Of a DNA stretch of 64,000 bases, positions 1 to 8,431 are shown in pieces (position 1 is the first letter of the stretch; each line of letters begins with the position of its first letter). The notes under the pieces were generated by a model. It saw nothing but the letters and a program-made list of their open reading frames with translations, had not been told where the DNA came from and did not search any database. The position numbers and the translations under genes are program-made. The stretch is from RPQJ01 sp044226195 (GTDB lineage: Bacteria > Pseudomonadota > Gammaproteobacteria > Steroidobacterales > Steroidobacteraceae), in contig JBGAHO010000004.1 of NCBI GenBank assembly GCA_044226195.1, positions 67,947 through 131,946 of the forward strand. Direction: 5' to 3'.

Positions 1-190
1 GCACGGTCCAGCCCAGATGACATGCGCGCACGTTGCTCCCCTCGCCCGTGATCCCTGACCGGGACGCCACCATAACAATCGTGCGCGACTCCCGCATCCT
101 GCGCAGCGTCTTTTCCAATCTGGTGGCGACTCGTTCAACGCGCGTCCGGCGTGGCCGATCCTGTCGACAGCCTCCGCACCACACGGACCG

Positions 191-2122
191 ATGAATTCAC
201 GACTGCGCGCGCTGTTCCGCTGGTGGCCGCTGCTGTACCTCGTGGTCGGCGCGGCCTGGATCGTCGCGTCCCACGACACCGTGGCGCGCCTGTTCCCGGC
301 ATCGGCCCGCACGCGACTGCTGGTCGAGGCCGGCAGCGCGATCGCCTACCTCGCCATCACCGCGGCGCTCACCATGCTGCTGCTGCGGGCCGAGCGGCAG
401 AGCGCGCACGCATCCGTCCAGCATGCGCGCGACCAGGCGGCGCTCGCCAACGAGCGCCTGGCGTGGATGAGCCGGCACGCGGACGACATCATCCTGCTGC
501 TCGATGCGGACGGTCGCATCGTCGACTGCAACGAGACCGCGGTGCGCTGCTACGGCTACACGCACGCGGAACTGCTCGCGATGCGCGTCTTCGACTTCCG
601 GCGGCTCGGGCAGGGCGAGTCGCTCACCATGCAGTCGCAGTTCAACGTGGTGCGCGCGAGCGGTCGGCTGGTGTTCGAGACCGAGCACACGCGCCGCGAC
701 GGTTCGGTGTTCCCGGTCGAGGTGAGCTCGAGCCAGATCCAGTTCCAGGGCCGCGAGTACGTGCAGAGCATCATCCGCGACATCACGCCGCGCCGGCGAC
801 TCGAGCGCCAGCACGCGGAGATGGCCGCGGAGCGCGACGAGATGCTGACGCGGTTCACCGCACAGTTCGCCGCCATGCCGCTCGGCTGTGCCGTGACCGA
901 CGTGACGCTCCAGGTGCTCGACGTGAACCCGGCCTTCGAGAAGATGTTCGGCTACGACGCGGCCACGGTGAAGGCCAGCGACGTGCTGTCGCTGATCGTG
1001 CCGCGGGAGCGGCGCGACGAGGTCGAGGGCCGGCTGCACGGCAGCCGCCTGTCCGGGCAGGTCGAGACCTCGATCGGGCAGTGCCAGACCCGCGACGGTC
1101 GCCGCATCGTCTGCCGCTGGACTCACGTGCCACTGCGCAGCGGCGACGGGCGGGGCCTCGGCATGATGTACATCTGCGAGGACGTGACCACGTCGCTCGC
1201 GACGCAGAAGGCCCTGCGCGACAGCGAGGCCCGCTACCGCGGCCTGTTCGAGCAGGCGTCGGACGGCATCTTCGTGATCGATCCGCACCAGTGCGTGGTG
1301 GAAGCCAATCCCGAGGCACGCCGCCTGCTCGGCGTCGGACCCGGCGTGCCGCTGCCGATCGCGCTCGATGATTTCGTGGTGGCCCGCGACGTCGTCCCCG
1401 ACGATCCGCACTGCGGCGCGAACGCGCTGCGACGCGAACGCTGGCAGGTGGAGCAGCGCGACGGCCGGCGGCTGCGCGCGGAGGCGAGCCTGCGCGTGAT
1501 GGGCGATGGCCACAGCCTCGCGATGCTGCGCGACCAGACGGCGCTCGAGGCTCTGCGCCGGCGCGAGGCTCGCCAGCGCGACCTGCACGAACTGCTGGCA
1601 CGCGCGGTGCGCGCGGTCGCGCATTCGGCCGACCGCGCCGCCATGTACCGCGAGATCACGCGCCTCGCGGTGCGGCAGGGCAAGTTCCTGTTCGCGTGGC
1701 TCGGCGAGGTCCGGCCGCGCGGCGAGGTCGACGTCGTCGCGACCTGCGGCCGGGACGACGGCTACCTCGAGCAGATGCGGGTCAGCGCGCGTGCCGACGA
1801 ACCGGAGGGCCGGGGCCCGACCGGGCGCTGCCTGCGCGACGGCGTCACCGTGGTCACGAACCACTATCTCGAGGCTCAATCGACGCTCCCGTGGCACGAC
1901 GTTGCGCGTCGCGTGGGCGTGCAGTCGGCCGCATCGATCCCGCTGCGACAGTTCGGCAACGTGGTGGCGACGCTGGCCGTCTACTCCGACGAACCGGATT
2001 TCTTCCGGACGGACATCGTGGCCACGCTCGAGCAGGTTGCCGAAGCCGTCTCGTTCGGTCTCGACGACCTCGCGACGCGCAGCTTCCTGCAACAGGCCCA
2101 GGACGAGGCGCTGCGCGCCTGA
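191..2122 (+). CDS. Membrane PAS-PAS-PAS-GAF sensor protein without an output domain
   Basis: A 643-residue signal receptor. Two hydrophobic segments (about residues 11-27 and 50-68) should anchor it in the inner membrane. Three PAS domains follow at roughly 90-200, 215-330 and 340-450; the first holds the typical 'GRIVDCNETAVRCYGYTH' stretch. A GAF domain lies at about 475-630. The protein ends in the helix that normally leads into a GGDEF, EAL or kinase domain, and neither of these nor an HTH is present here or in the next 160 bases. Known PAS/GAF modules bind small molecules or cofactors; how this one signals is unknown. It could act through a partner or be a truncated sensor. The start has no strong ribosome site but gives a sensible membrane N-terminus. 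It lies upstream of the chemoreceptor, which has a separate promoter. Confidence 0.85.
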   Translation: MNSRLRALFRWWPLLYLVVGAAWIVASHDTVARLFPASARTRLLVEAGSAIAYLAITAALTMLLLRAERQSAHASVQHARDQAALANERLAWMSRHADDIILLLDADGRIVDCNETAVRCYGYTHAELLAMRVFDFRRLGQGESLTMQSQFNVVRASGRLVFETEHTRRDGSVFPVEVSSSQIQFQGREYVQSIIRDITPRRRLERQHAEMAAERDEMLTRFTAQFAAMPLGCAVTDVTLQVLDVNPAFEKMFGYDAATVKASDVLSLIVPRERRDEVEGRLHGSRLSGQVETSIGQCQTRDGRRIVCRWTHVPLRSGDGRGLGMMYICEDVTTSLATQKALRDSEARYRGLFEQASDGIFVIDPHQCVVEANPEARRLLGVGPGVPLPIALDDFVVARDVVPDDPHCGANALRRERWQVEQRDGRRLRAEASLRVMGDGHSLAMLRDQTALEALRRREARQRDLHELLARAVRAVAHSADRAAMYREITRLAVRQGKFLFAWLGEVRPRGEVDVVATCGRDDGYLEQMRVSARADEPEGRGPTGRCLRDGVTVVTNHYLEAQSTLPWHDVARRVGVQSAASIPLRQFGNVVATLAVYSDEPDFFRTDIVATLEQVAEAVSFGLDDLATRSFLQQAQDEALRA

Positions 2123-2192
2123 CCGGGCCGGCGGGCACGGTCAAGGGTCGCGGCAGCGCGGTTCACCCGTATCCCCATGTTGGAAACCGTTC

Positions 2193-2220
2193 TCAAGTCG
2201 TGCCGCCGGCCTGCCGATAA
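2193..2220 (+). promoter_or_regulatory. Sigma-28 (FliA)-type promoter of the chemoreceptor
   Basis: TCAAGT (2193-2198) is followed after 14 bases by GCCGATAA (2213-2220). The -10 part is an exact match to the flagellar sigma-28 consensus, and the TCAAG -35 form is the one I recall from Pseudomonas-type FliA promoters. It lies about 75 bases before the chemoreceptor start, as expected for a late flagellar-class gene. A flagellar regulon elsewhere in the genome is inferred from this. Confidence 0.75.
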
Positions 2221-2295
2221 CCTCGAAGGCCGGACCGGGGCCACGGGAAAGCGAACCGGTATTGATCCCGCCGGGGGCGGGAAAGGATGCCTTGC

Positions 2296-4740
2296 ATGAA
2301 CATCGGCGCCCTGCTCGAGCGCATCAGCCTCCGCTGGCGGTTCCTGATTCCCATGTCGATGATCATCGGCGCGCTGGTGCTCCTGGCGGCGCTGCAGTTT
2401 GCACGGACCGAGGGCGAGCGCACGCAGTCCATCGTCGCCGAGGACGTCGGCCACCGCCGCGACGCGCTGCTCGCGCAGCTGGACGTCATGGACAAGCTGG
2501 TCGCCGCCGACGTGCGCACGGCGATGCACGTGTTGCGCGACCAGGCGGCGCGCCAGGGCGTGCCCGGCATCGCGGGTACTGCCAACGTCGGCGGCCGGGT
2601 GGTGCCCGGCCTGGCGCTCGGAGGACAGCCGCTCGCCGGAAATTTCGTCCTCGTCGACCGGGTCAAGGAACTGGCCGGCAGCACGGCGACCGCCTTCGTG
2701 CGCCAGGGCGACGACTACGTCCGCGTGACCACCAACGTGATGAAGGACGGCCAGCGCGCGGTCGGCACCGTGCTCGACCCCAAAGGCGCGGCGGCGGCCG
2801 CGCTGCGGGCGGGTCAGCCGTACTACGGCATCGTGGACATCCTCGGCGCGCCCTACCTCACCGGCTACGAGCCCATGCGCGACGCGCGCGGCGAGGTGAT
2901 CGGCGCCTGGTACGTCGGCTACTCGCTGGCGCTCGAAGTGCTCGCCGATGCCGTCAATGACTCGAAGTTCCTCACCTCGGGATTCGCCGCGGTCATCGAC
3001 CGCAATGGCAACGTGCGCTACCACTCGGGCCACGTGGACGACGCGCGGGTGACCCGCCTGCTGGCGAACCCGGACGGCTGGGTGATCGACAAGGCACTCA
3101 TGCCGGCCTGGGGATACCAGATCGTGACCGCGTACCCGCAGGCCGAGGTGGCGGCCGTGGCGCGCGAACGCTCACGCCAGGTGCTGCTCGCCGGCTTCGT
3201 CGGCTGGATCGTCGTGATGGGCCTGCTCGACCTGATGCTGCAGCTGTTCGTCACGCGGCCGCTCGGCGGCGAGCCCGAGTACGCCCGCCGGATCTGCCAG
3301 CAGATCGCCGCGGGCGACCTGTCCGAGCCGGTGCGCGTGCGCCGCGGCTCGGCGCGCACCGTGCTGGCGGCCATGCGCGACGCGCAGGAGTCCGTCCGCG
3401 CGATGGCGGCCGACACGCGCCGGCTGGTCGAGTACGCGTCGCAGGGACAGTTGTCGGAGCGTGCCGACCCGACGCGCCACCAGGGCGAGTTCCGCGGCAT
3501 CCTCGAGGGCGTCAACGCGACGCTCGACGCCGTCGTGGCGCCGCTCAACGTCGCCGCCGACTGCATGGCGCGGATCGGCCGCGGCGACATCCCCGCGCCG
3601 ATCGAGCAGGACTTCCGCGGCGAGTTCAACGCCATCAAGTCGAGCCTGAACCAGGGCATCGATTCGATCCGCGCGCTGGTCGACGACGCCAACCGGCTGG
3701 CGGAGGCCGCGGTGCGCGGGGAACTCGAGACGCGCGCCGACGCGGGTCGCCACCACGGCGACTACCGACGCATCGTCGACGGCGTGAATCGCACGCTCGA
3801 TGCCGTGATCGGCCCGCTGCAGGCCTCCAAGAAGGTCATGCTCGCACTGGCCGAGGGCGACCTGACGCATCGCGTCGAAGGCGAGCACCTCGGCGAGTTC
3901 GCCGTGCTGCAGCACGCCGTCAACGACTCGCTGGACCGGCTGAACGACCTCGTGGGCGAGATCAAGCACGTGTCCGAATCGCTGGGCCTCGCCAGCCACG
4001 AGATCTCGAAGGGCAACGCCAGCCTCGCGCAGCGCACCGACGAGCAGGCGACGTCGCTCGAGCGCACGCACGCGAACATGGACGACCTGTCGGCCGGCGT
4101 GGTCGAGAACGCGCAGAACGCCGATCGCGCAAGTGCCCTCGCCCGCCAGGCCGCGGAGGTCGCCGGACTCGGCGGCCAGCGCGTGCGCGAGGTGGTCGCG
4201 ACCATGAACGGCATCTCGACCAACTCGCGGCGGATGACCGAGATCACGACGGCCATCGACGCGATCGCGTTCCAGACCAACATCCTGGCGCTCAACGCCG
4301 CCGTCGAGGCGGCGCGGGCGGGCGAACAGGGACGCGGTTTCGCGGTCGTCGCGGGCGAGGTGCGCGCGCTCGCACAGCGCGCGGCCACGGCGGCCGGCGA
4401 GATTCGCGACCTCATCGCGCATTCGGCGGACACCGTGTCGGCCGGCGTCCGGCTGGTCGAGGAGACGGGCGGCACGATGGACCAGATCGTCGACTCGACG
4501 CAGCAGGTGACCTCGATCGTCGCGGCCATCGCCAGCTCGTCGCAGCGCCAGTCGGCGGACGTGGCGCAGGTCACGACGGCGGTGGCGCAGATCGACGACA
4601 CGACGCAGCAGAACGCCGCGCTGGTGGAGGAATCCGCCGCGGCCGCCGAGTCGCTGGCCGAGCAGGCCCAATCGTTGATGACGGCCGTGGGGCGCTTCCG
4701 CACCGTGCGTGCCGAGGTCGCGGCGCGACGCGTCGCCTGA
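2296..4740 (+). CDS. Methyl-accepting chemotaxis protein with Cache sensor and repeated HAMP domains
   Basis: A transmembrane chemoreceptor that senses a periplasmic ligand and controls the CheA kinase. An N-terminal membrane helix (about 10-35) is followed by a Cache-type periplasmic domain of about 250 residues, a second helix (about 290-312), a run of HAMP-like modules (about 315-560) with recurring 'GEF..I..GVN' segments, and the signalling hairpin. The highly conserved tip is at about 655-690 ('FQTNILALNAAVEAARAGEQ'). No NWETF-like C-terminal tether for CheR/CheB is present. ATG 2296 is preferred because AAAGG lies 9 bases upstream; the earlier ATG at 2287 directly abuts that ribosome site. 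Length (814 residues) is long for the family because of the extra HAMP units. The sigma-28 promoter upstream supports expression with flagella. Ligand unknown. Confidence 0.93.
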   Translation: MNIGALLERISLRWRFLIPMSMIIGALVLLAALQFARTEGERTQSIVAEDVGHRRDALLAQLDVMDKLVAADVRTAMHVLRDQAARQGVPGIAGTANVGGRVVPGLALGGQPLAGNFVLVDRVKELAGSTATAFVRQGDDYVRVTTNVMKDGQRAVGTVLDPKGAAAAALRAGQPYYGIVDILGAPYLTGYEPMRDARGEVIGAWYVGYSLALEVLADAVNDSKFLTSGFAAVIDRNGNVRYHSGHVDDARVTRLLANPDGWVIDKALMPAWGYQIVTAYPQAEVAAVARERSRQVLLAGFVGWIVVMGLLDLMLQLFVTRPLGGEPEYARRICQQIAAGDLSEPVRVRRGSARTVLAAMRDAQESVRAMAADTRRLVEYASQGQLSERADPTRHQGEFRGILEGVNATLDAVVAPLNVAADCMARIGRGDIPAPIEQDFRGEFNAIKSSLNQGIDSIRALVDDANRLAEAAVRGELETRADAGRHHGDYRRIVDGVNRTLDAVIGPLQASKKVMLALAEGDLTHRVEGEHLGEFAVLQHAVNDSLDRLNDLVGEIKHVSESLGLASHEISKGNASLAQRTDEQATSLERTHANMDDLSAGVVENAQNADRASALARQAAEVAGLGGQRVREVVATMNGISTNSRRMTEITTAIDAIAFQTNILALNAAVEAARAGEQGRGFAVVAGEVRALAQRAATAAGEIRDLIAHSADTVSAGVRLVEETGGTMDQIVDSTQQVTSIVAAIASSSQRQSADVAQVTTAVAQIDDTTQQNAALVEESAAAAESLAEQAQSLMTAVGRFRTVRAEVAARRVA

Positions 4741-4758
4741 GCGGAGCCGTCCCCCCCC

Positions 4759-4792
4759 AAAAAGAAAAAGCCCCGGGCTTGCGGCCCGGGGC
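4759..4792 (-). terminator. Rho-independent terminator of the 65-residue minus-strand gene
   Basis: GCCCCGGG (4770-4777) and CCCGGGGC (4785-4792) form a perfect 8-bp stem with a 7-base loop. Read on the minus strand, the stem is followed by TTTTTCTTTTT (down to 4759), a proper U-tract. It therefore terminates the leftward gene ending at 4859. The same hairpin also sits just after the rightward chemoreceptor gene but has no T-run in that direction. Confidence 0.85.
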
Positions 4793-4858
4793 GGAGTCAG
4801 CGGACTTTGGTCGAAGGGAAGGGAAAAGTCCGCCAGGGGAACTGTGTGCGTCGCGGGC

Positions 4859-5056
4859 TCAGTGCAGCCGCGACCACTGGAGCACCTTGACGTCCTGCTG
4901 CGGCCGGCCGAAATTCCGGGCGATGATGCGCACCGCCTCCTTGAACTCCCGGCCCTGGCGCGGCTGTCCGTCCAGTTCGACCACGCCCCGGTATTCCTGC
5001 ATACCCCGCGGGTCGGGCTGCTCGACGAGGAAATGGGCGTAGTACTTGATGCTCAT
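4859..5056 (-). CDS. Small hypothetical protein (65 residues)
   Basis: Starts MSIKYYAHFLVEQP and ends with QWSRLH; acidic and basic residues alternate and there is no membrane segment or signal peptide. I do not recognise a family. Support for it being real: a strong minus-strand Rho-independent terminator lies 70 bases after the stop, amino-acid composition is ordinary rather than Arg/Ala shadow-like, and it fills the gap between two unrelated genes. It is divergent from greB (start 5144), sharing an 87-base promoter region. No clear Shine-Dalgarno sequence is visible. Confidence 0.65.
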   Translation of the reverse strand: MSIKYYAHFLVEQPDPRGMQEYRGVVELDGQPRQGREFKEAVRIIARNFGRPQQDVKVLQWSRLH

Positions 5057-5143
5057 GGACCGAAAAGCTACTGCCGCCCCCCGGGGGGAATCCGTGACGC
5101 CGTCCACACTCCCCCGGCCCCTGGACCGCGACTTCTCATTTCC

Positions 5144-5647
5144 ATGACGCGTTACCGCAAACCACCGGCACCCGGCTCGAAATATGCAACGGCCGAGGGC
5201 GCGCGCCGGCTGCGCGAGGAACTCGACTACCTGTGGCGGGTGCAGCGGCCGCAGGTCACCCGCGCGGTGCAGGAGGCGGCGGCGCAGGGCGACCGGTCGG
5301 AGAACGCCGAGTACATCTACGGCAAGAAGCAGCTGCGGGAGATCGACCAGCGCGTGCGCTTCCTGCGCAAGCGGCTCGACGGCCTCGTCGTGGTGACCCG
5401 CCCGCCGGACGACCGCAGCCGCATCTATTTCGGCGCGTGGGTCCGGCTCGAGGACGAGGACGGCCAGGAGACGGAAGTGCGCATCGTCGGACCCGACGAG
5501 ATCGATCCCGCGCGCCGTTACGTCAGCATGGATTCGCCGCTCGCGCGGGCGCTGATGAAAAAGACGCTCGATGACGAAGTCGTGGTCGAGGTTCCGGGAG
5601 GACGGATGGCGTACGTGGTGACCGGGATCCGCTACGAAGCGAACTAG
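5144..5647 (+). CDS. greB: Transcription elongation factor GreB
   Basis: GreB enters the RNA polymerase secondary channel and stimulates cleavage of backtracked RNA. The 167-residue length is normal. The N-terminal coiled coil (about 10-85) carries the tip acidic signature 'GDRSENAEYIYGKK', where the D and E residues help the polymerase hold catalytic magnesium; the C-terminal FKBP-like domain (about 90-165) follows. The opening MTRYRKP and 'YIYGKKQLREIDQRVRFL' favour GreB over GreA. No obvious ribosome site precedes ATG 5144, but this start gives the family N-terminus. Monocistronic; converges on the GFA-family gene. Confidence 0.95.
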   Translation: MTRYRKPPAPGSKYATAEGARRLREELDYLWRVQRPQVTRAVQEAAAQGDRSENAEYIYGKKQLREIDQRVRFLRKRLDGLVVVTRPPDDRSRIYFGAWVRLEDEDGQETEVRIVGPDEIDPARRYVSMDSPLARALMKKTLDDEVVVEVPGGRMAYVVTGIRYEAN

Positions 5648-5652
5648 CGGGC

Positions 5653-5675
5653 GTCCGCTCCTAGGCGCAGCGGAC
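5653..5675 (+). terminator. Hairpin after greB, possible terminator
   Basis: GTCCGCT (5653-5659) and AGCGGAC (5669-5675) can form a 7-bp stem with a 9-base loop between the convergent stops of greB and the GFA-family gene. No T-run follows on either strand, so intrinsic termination is only possible. Confidence 0.35.
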
Positions 5676-5694
5676 CCGGCGCCGAGTCCGCGCG

Positions 5695-6093
5695 TCAGTC
5701 GGAGCGCGGCAGCGCGTCGTCGCAATGCACCCATGCGACGCGATCGGCCCAGTGCACGTGCTCGCGCGGGACGAGTCCCTCGGCGCTGTCGAGCGTGGCG
5801 AGCGTCACGTGGATCTCGCCCGGCCAGCGGGTCGACTGGAAGAAGAGCGGCGTGCCGCAGCGTCCGCAGAAGCTGCGCACGGCGGGCGGCGAGGACGCGT
5901 GGCGGCGCAGGAGGTCCCCGCCCGCCTCGATCGCGAACGTCGCCTCGCTCGCGCCGACCCAGGTCACGAACGCGGCGCCTTGCGCGCGACGGCACATCGA
6001 ACAGTGACAGTGAGCCACCCAGATTGGCGGCAAGGCGATGCGGTAGCGGATCGCGCCGCAGGCGCAGGAACCGGAGCGCGTCTCGTGCGTCAC
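5695..6093 (-). CDS. GFA family (glutathione-dependent formaldehyde-activating-like) protein
   Basis: A 132-residue zinc protein of the GFA/CENP-V fold. The cysteine pattern is complete: C10-A-C12, then H28-C-H-C-x-x-C34, then C76-x-x-C79. In the founding member these bind one structural and one catalytic zinc that promotes S-hydroxymethylglutathione formation. Most family members have no proven substrate, so the enzymatic role is inferred only from the fold. It lies downstream of homospermidine synthase on the same strand with 65 bases and a hairpin between them, so it may be a separate unit. Confidence 0.88.
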   Translation of the reverse strand: MTHETRSGSCACGAIRYRIALPPIWVAHCHCSMCRRAQGAAFVTWVGASEATFAIEAGGDLLRRHASSPPAVRSFCGRCGTPLFFQSTRWPGEIHVTLATLDSAEGLVPREHVHWADRVAWVHCDDALPRSD

Positions 6094-6120
6094 GCAGGGG
6101 ACTCCGCGATCGGGGCCGGA

Positions 6121-6146
6121 GCCGTCCCCAGGGTCCCGGGGACGGC
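6121..6146 (-). terminator. Hairpin after homospermidine synthase gene
   Basis: GCCGTCCCC (6121-6129) and GGGGACGGC (6138-6146) form a perfect 9-bp GC-rich stem with an 8-base loop, 12 bases beyond the homospermidine synthase stop. There is no U-tract on the minus strand, so this is a probable but not canonical terminator or mRNA 3' stabiliser. Confidence 0.45.
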
Positions 6147-6157
6147 CGCGGCGTCGG

Positions 6158-7579
6158 TCAGATGACCCGGACGTTCTTGAACTGCCAGGGATCGGTTTCG
6201 TCGAGGTCCTCGGGAAACAGGCGGCCGCGATCGACCAGCGGATGCCATTCGCTGTATTCGCCGACCACCAGCCCGAGGTACGGGCGGCAGATCTCGAGGA
6301 TGCGCTTGTAGTCGAGGTCGTCGGGCTCGACCACGCCCTCGTTCGGGTTCTCCATCGCCCAGATCAACCCGGCCAGCGCGGAGACCGTCACCTGGAGCGA
6401 GGTCGCGCTGTTGTGCGGGGCCAGCTGGCGCGCCTCCTGGATCGACAGCTGCGAGCCGTACCAGTACGCGTTCTTCTTGTGGCCCGCCAGCAGCACGCCG
6501 AGTTCGTCGATGCCGCTGGTGATCTCTTCCATCATGATCCGCTTGCGATCCTGCATGCGCCAGTTGCGGCCGGCCAGCTCGTGCACCGACATCACGGCGT
6601 TGTCGCACGGGTGATAGGCGTAGTGGACCGTCGGCCGATAGACGATCTGCTCGCCGTTCTTCACGGTCAGGTAGTCCGAGATCGAGATCGACTCGCCGTG
6701 CGTGATCAGGAAGCCGTGGAAATGGCCCGCCATCGGCGTCCACGTGCGCACGCGCGTCGCAGCGCCCGGCTGCATCAGGTAGATGGCGCTCTTGCAGCCG
6801 CTCTCGTGGCGCTTGCCGTCGCGCGGCCAGTTCTTCTCGTGCGAGCCCCAGCCTAGTTCGGCGGGCTGCGAGCCCTCGCTCACGAAGCCGTCGACCGACC
6901 AGGTGTTGACGAATTCGCCGACTTCCTTCGGGTGGCCGGCCGCGACCTGCGTGTCGCGCTCGGCGATGTGGATGACCTTGACGCCGAGCTTCTGCGCGAG
7001 CGCCGCCCACTGCGCCCGGGTATTGGGGTCGCCGTGGTCGACGCCGGTGTCCGTGGCGATGTTGAGCAGCGCCTGCTTGACGAAGTGCGAGACGAGGCCC
7101 GGGTTCGCGCCGTGCGTCAGCACCGCGGTCGGGGCGCTCTTGCGCGTGTCGCGCAGCGCGAGGGCCTCCTCGCGCAGCGCGTAATTGGTGCGCCGCGCCG
7201 GGGAGATCGTCAGGTCCGTGTAGCCGCCCACCCACGGCTCGATGCAGGTGTCGAGGTAGAGCGCGCCGACCTCCCAGCAGAACTTGACCAGCGCGATCGA
7301 CGACACGTCCACGGAGAGGTTCAGCACGAAGTCCCCGCGACCGACCAGCGGATTGAGGACGTTCTTGAAGTTCTCGCGGGTCAGCGCGTGCTTGACGAAG
7401 CGCACGCCGAACTCGGCGGCGACCTTCGCGCCGGCGTCGTCCGCCGTCACGATGGTGATCTGGTCCGGCTTGATGCCGACGTGCCGCAGGATCAGCGGCA
7501 GGACGCCCTGGCCGATGCTGCCGAAACCGACGAAAACCAGGCGACCCGGGAATGCCACGTGGACGGGATAGGTAGTCAT
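6158..7579 (-). CDS. hss: Homospermidine synthase
   Basis: Makes sym-homospermidine from two putrescines (or putrescine plus spermidine) with NAD as a recycled cofactor, in the cytoplasm. The 473-residue length fits the bacterial family, which belongs to the saccharopine dehydrogenase-like Rossmann fold. Visible marks are the N-terminal dinucleotide loop 'VFVGFGSIGQGVLPLIL', the internal 'THGANPGLVSHFVKQALL' segment and 'EPWVGGYTD'. ATG 7579 is chosen because GAAAG lies about 5 bases upstream on the minus strand; an in-frame upstream start would add 15 unconserved residues. Arginine decarboxylase lies 1.8 kb away, so the local pair suggests homospermidine as a cell polyamine. Confidence 0.92.
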   Translation of the reverse strand: MTTYPVHVAFPGRLVFVGFGSIGQGVLPLILRHVGIKPDQITIVTADDAGAKVAAEFGVRFVKHALTRENFKNVLNPLVGRGDFVLNLSVDVSSIALVKFCWEVGALYLDTCIEPWVGGYTDLTISPARRTNYALREEALALRDTRKSAPTAVLTHGANPGLVSHFVKQALLNIATDTGVDHGDPNTRAQWAALAQKLGVKVIHIAERDTQVAAGHPKEVGEFVNTWSVDGFVSEGSQPAELGWGSHEKNWPRDGKRHESGCKSAIYLMQPGAATRVRTWTPMAGHFHGFLITHGESISISDYLTVKNGEQIVYRPTVHYAYHPCDNAVMSVHELAGRNWRMQDRKRIMMEEITSGIDELGVLLAGHKKNAYWYGSQLSIQEARQLAPHNSATSLQVTVSALAGLIWAMENPNEGVVEPDDLDYKRILEICRPYLGLVVGEYSEWHPLVDRGRLFPEDLDETDPWQFKNVRVI

Positions 7580-7675
7580 GATTCTTTCGATAGGACCTTG
7601 CGTGCTCGAGGGTGGAACGAGCACGGGATTCTAGCCGGAATCGCCGCGGACGGCGCGGGGGCGGGTGCGCCGGTC

Positions 7676-8353
7676 TCAGGTGCGCGTCGCGCCTTCCCGC
7701 CAGTGCGGCGGATAGGTGCGGTCGTAGCCGGGCAGGCGCTCCACGCGCCCGATCCAGCGCGCGATGGCCGGATAGTTCTGGTCCATGGGCAGGAACCGAG
7801 CCCGCAGTTCCTCGGCTTCCCGGCGCTCCATCGCCCGCAGCAGCAGCATGATCTGCGGAAAGATGGTCAGGTCGGCCGCCGAGACCTGCTCGCCGACCAG
7901 CCACTCGGAGGCGGCGAGCCGGCTCTCGATGGTGCGCGCCTCGGCCGCCATCACGTGCATCGCGCGGGTCACCTCGTCGATCTTCTCGGCCAGCGTGTCG
8001 AAGAAGACCGCGGCGACGATCTGCAGCAGCGGCTGCTCCGCGTAGGCCTGGTATTCGCAGACGACCCGCAGGATGGTGGCCGCCTCCTCCGCCGAGCGCC
8101 CGAACAGCGGCGGCTCCGGGAACTTGCGATCGAGGTAGAGCAGGCACGCGAGCGATTCGTGGACGACGAACTCGCCGTCCTTCAGCACCGGCACGCGCCC
8201 GCGCGGATTCATGCGCAGCATCTGCGCGGACTTGTGCTCCTGCTCCGCGAAATCGAGCAGGTGCGAGTCGTACGCGATCCGCTTGTATTCGAGCGCGAGT
8301 TGCACGCGCCAGGAATACGGGCTGCCGCTGCCCCAGTACAATTCGAGCGCCAT
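7676..8353 (-). CDS. Glutathione S-transferase family protein
   Basis: A 225-residue cytosolic transferase. The N-terminal thioredoxin-like domain (about 1-78) has an SPYSWR segment at the position of the catalytic Ser/Cys and the 'PVLKDGEFVVHESLACLLYL' glutathione-binding region with the invariant E-S pair. The all-helical C-terminal domain (about 88-215) includes 'ADLTIFPQ' with the family N-cap aspartate. Substrate cannot be read from sequence. Start at MALELYWG; an upstream in-frame ATG would add nine poorly fitting residues. Divergent from sseA across 78 bases. Confidence 0.9.
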   Translation of the reverse strand: MALELYWGSGSPYSWRVQLALEYKRIAYDSHLLDFAEQEHKSAQMLRMNPRGRVPVLKDGEFVVHESLACLLYLDRKFPEPPLFGRSAEEAATILRVVCEYQAYAEQPLLQIVAAVFFDTLAEKIDEVTRAMHVMAAEARTIESRLAASEWLVGEQVSAADLTIFPQIMLLLRAMERREAEELRARFLPMDQNYPAIARWIGRVERLPGYDRTYPPHWREGATRT

Positions 8354-8378
8354 GCGCCATTCTCCGCCAACCGCGCGC

Positions 8379-8405
8379 ACAATAGCGCCGCGGCCGCGGA
8401 ATTGT
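8379..8405. promoter_or_regulatory. Divergent promoter region with nested palindromes (gst / sseA)
   Basis: ACAAT (8379-8383) and ATTGT (8401-8405) are inverted around the 12-bp perfect palindrome CCGCGGCCGCGG (8388-8399). On the minus strand TATTGT could be a -10 box for the transferase gene. The arrangement sits midway between two divergent starts, so it may be a shared operator, but GC-rich palindromes can occur by chance in such DNA. Confidence 0.3.
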
Positions 8406-8431
8406 ACTGAGCGCGGGCGCGGGAGGGCAGC

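Noticed and set aside
197..2092. 631-codon open frame antisense to the PAS/GAF sensor
   Set aside because: Composition typical of a GC-rich shadow frame and no recognisable domain, while the plus frame has clear PAS and GAF motifs.
2123..2286. Possible remnant of a GGDEF or kinase domain after the PAS/GAF gene
   Set aside because: The gap is 164 bases and no frame shows GGDEF, H-box or ATPase motifs.
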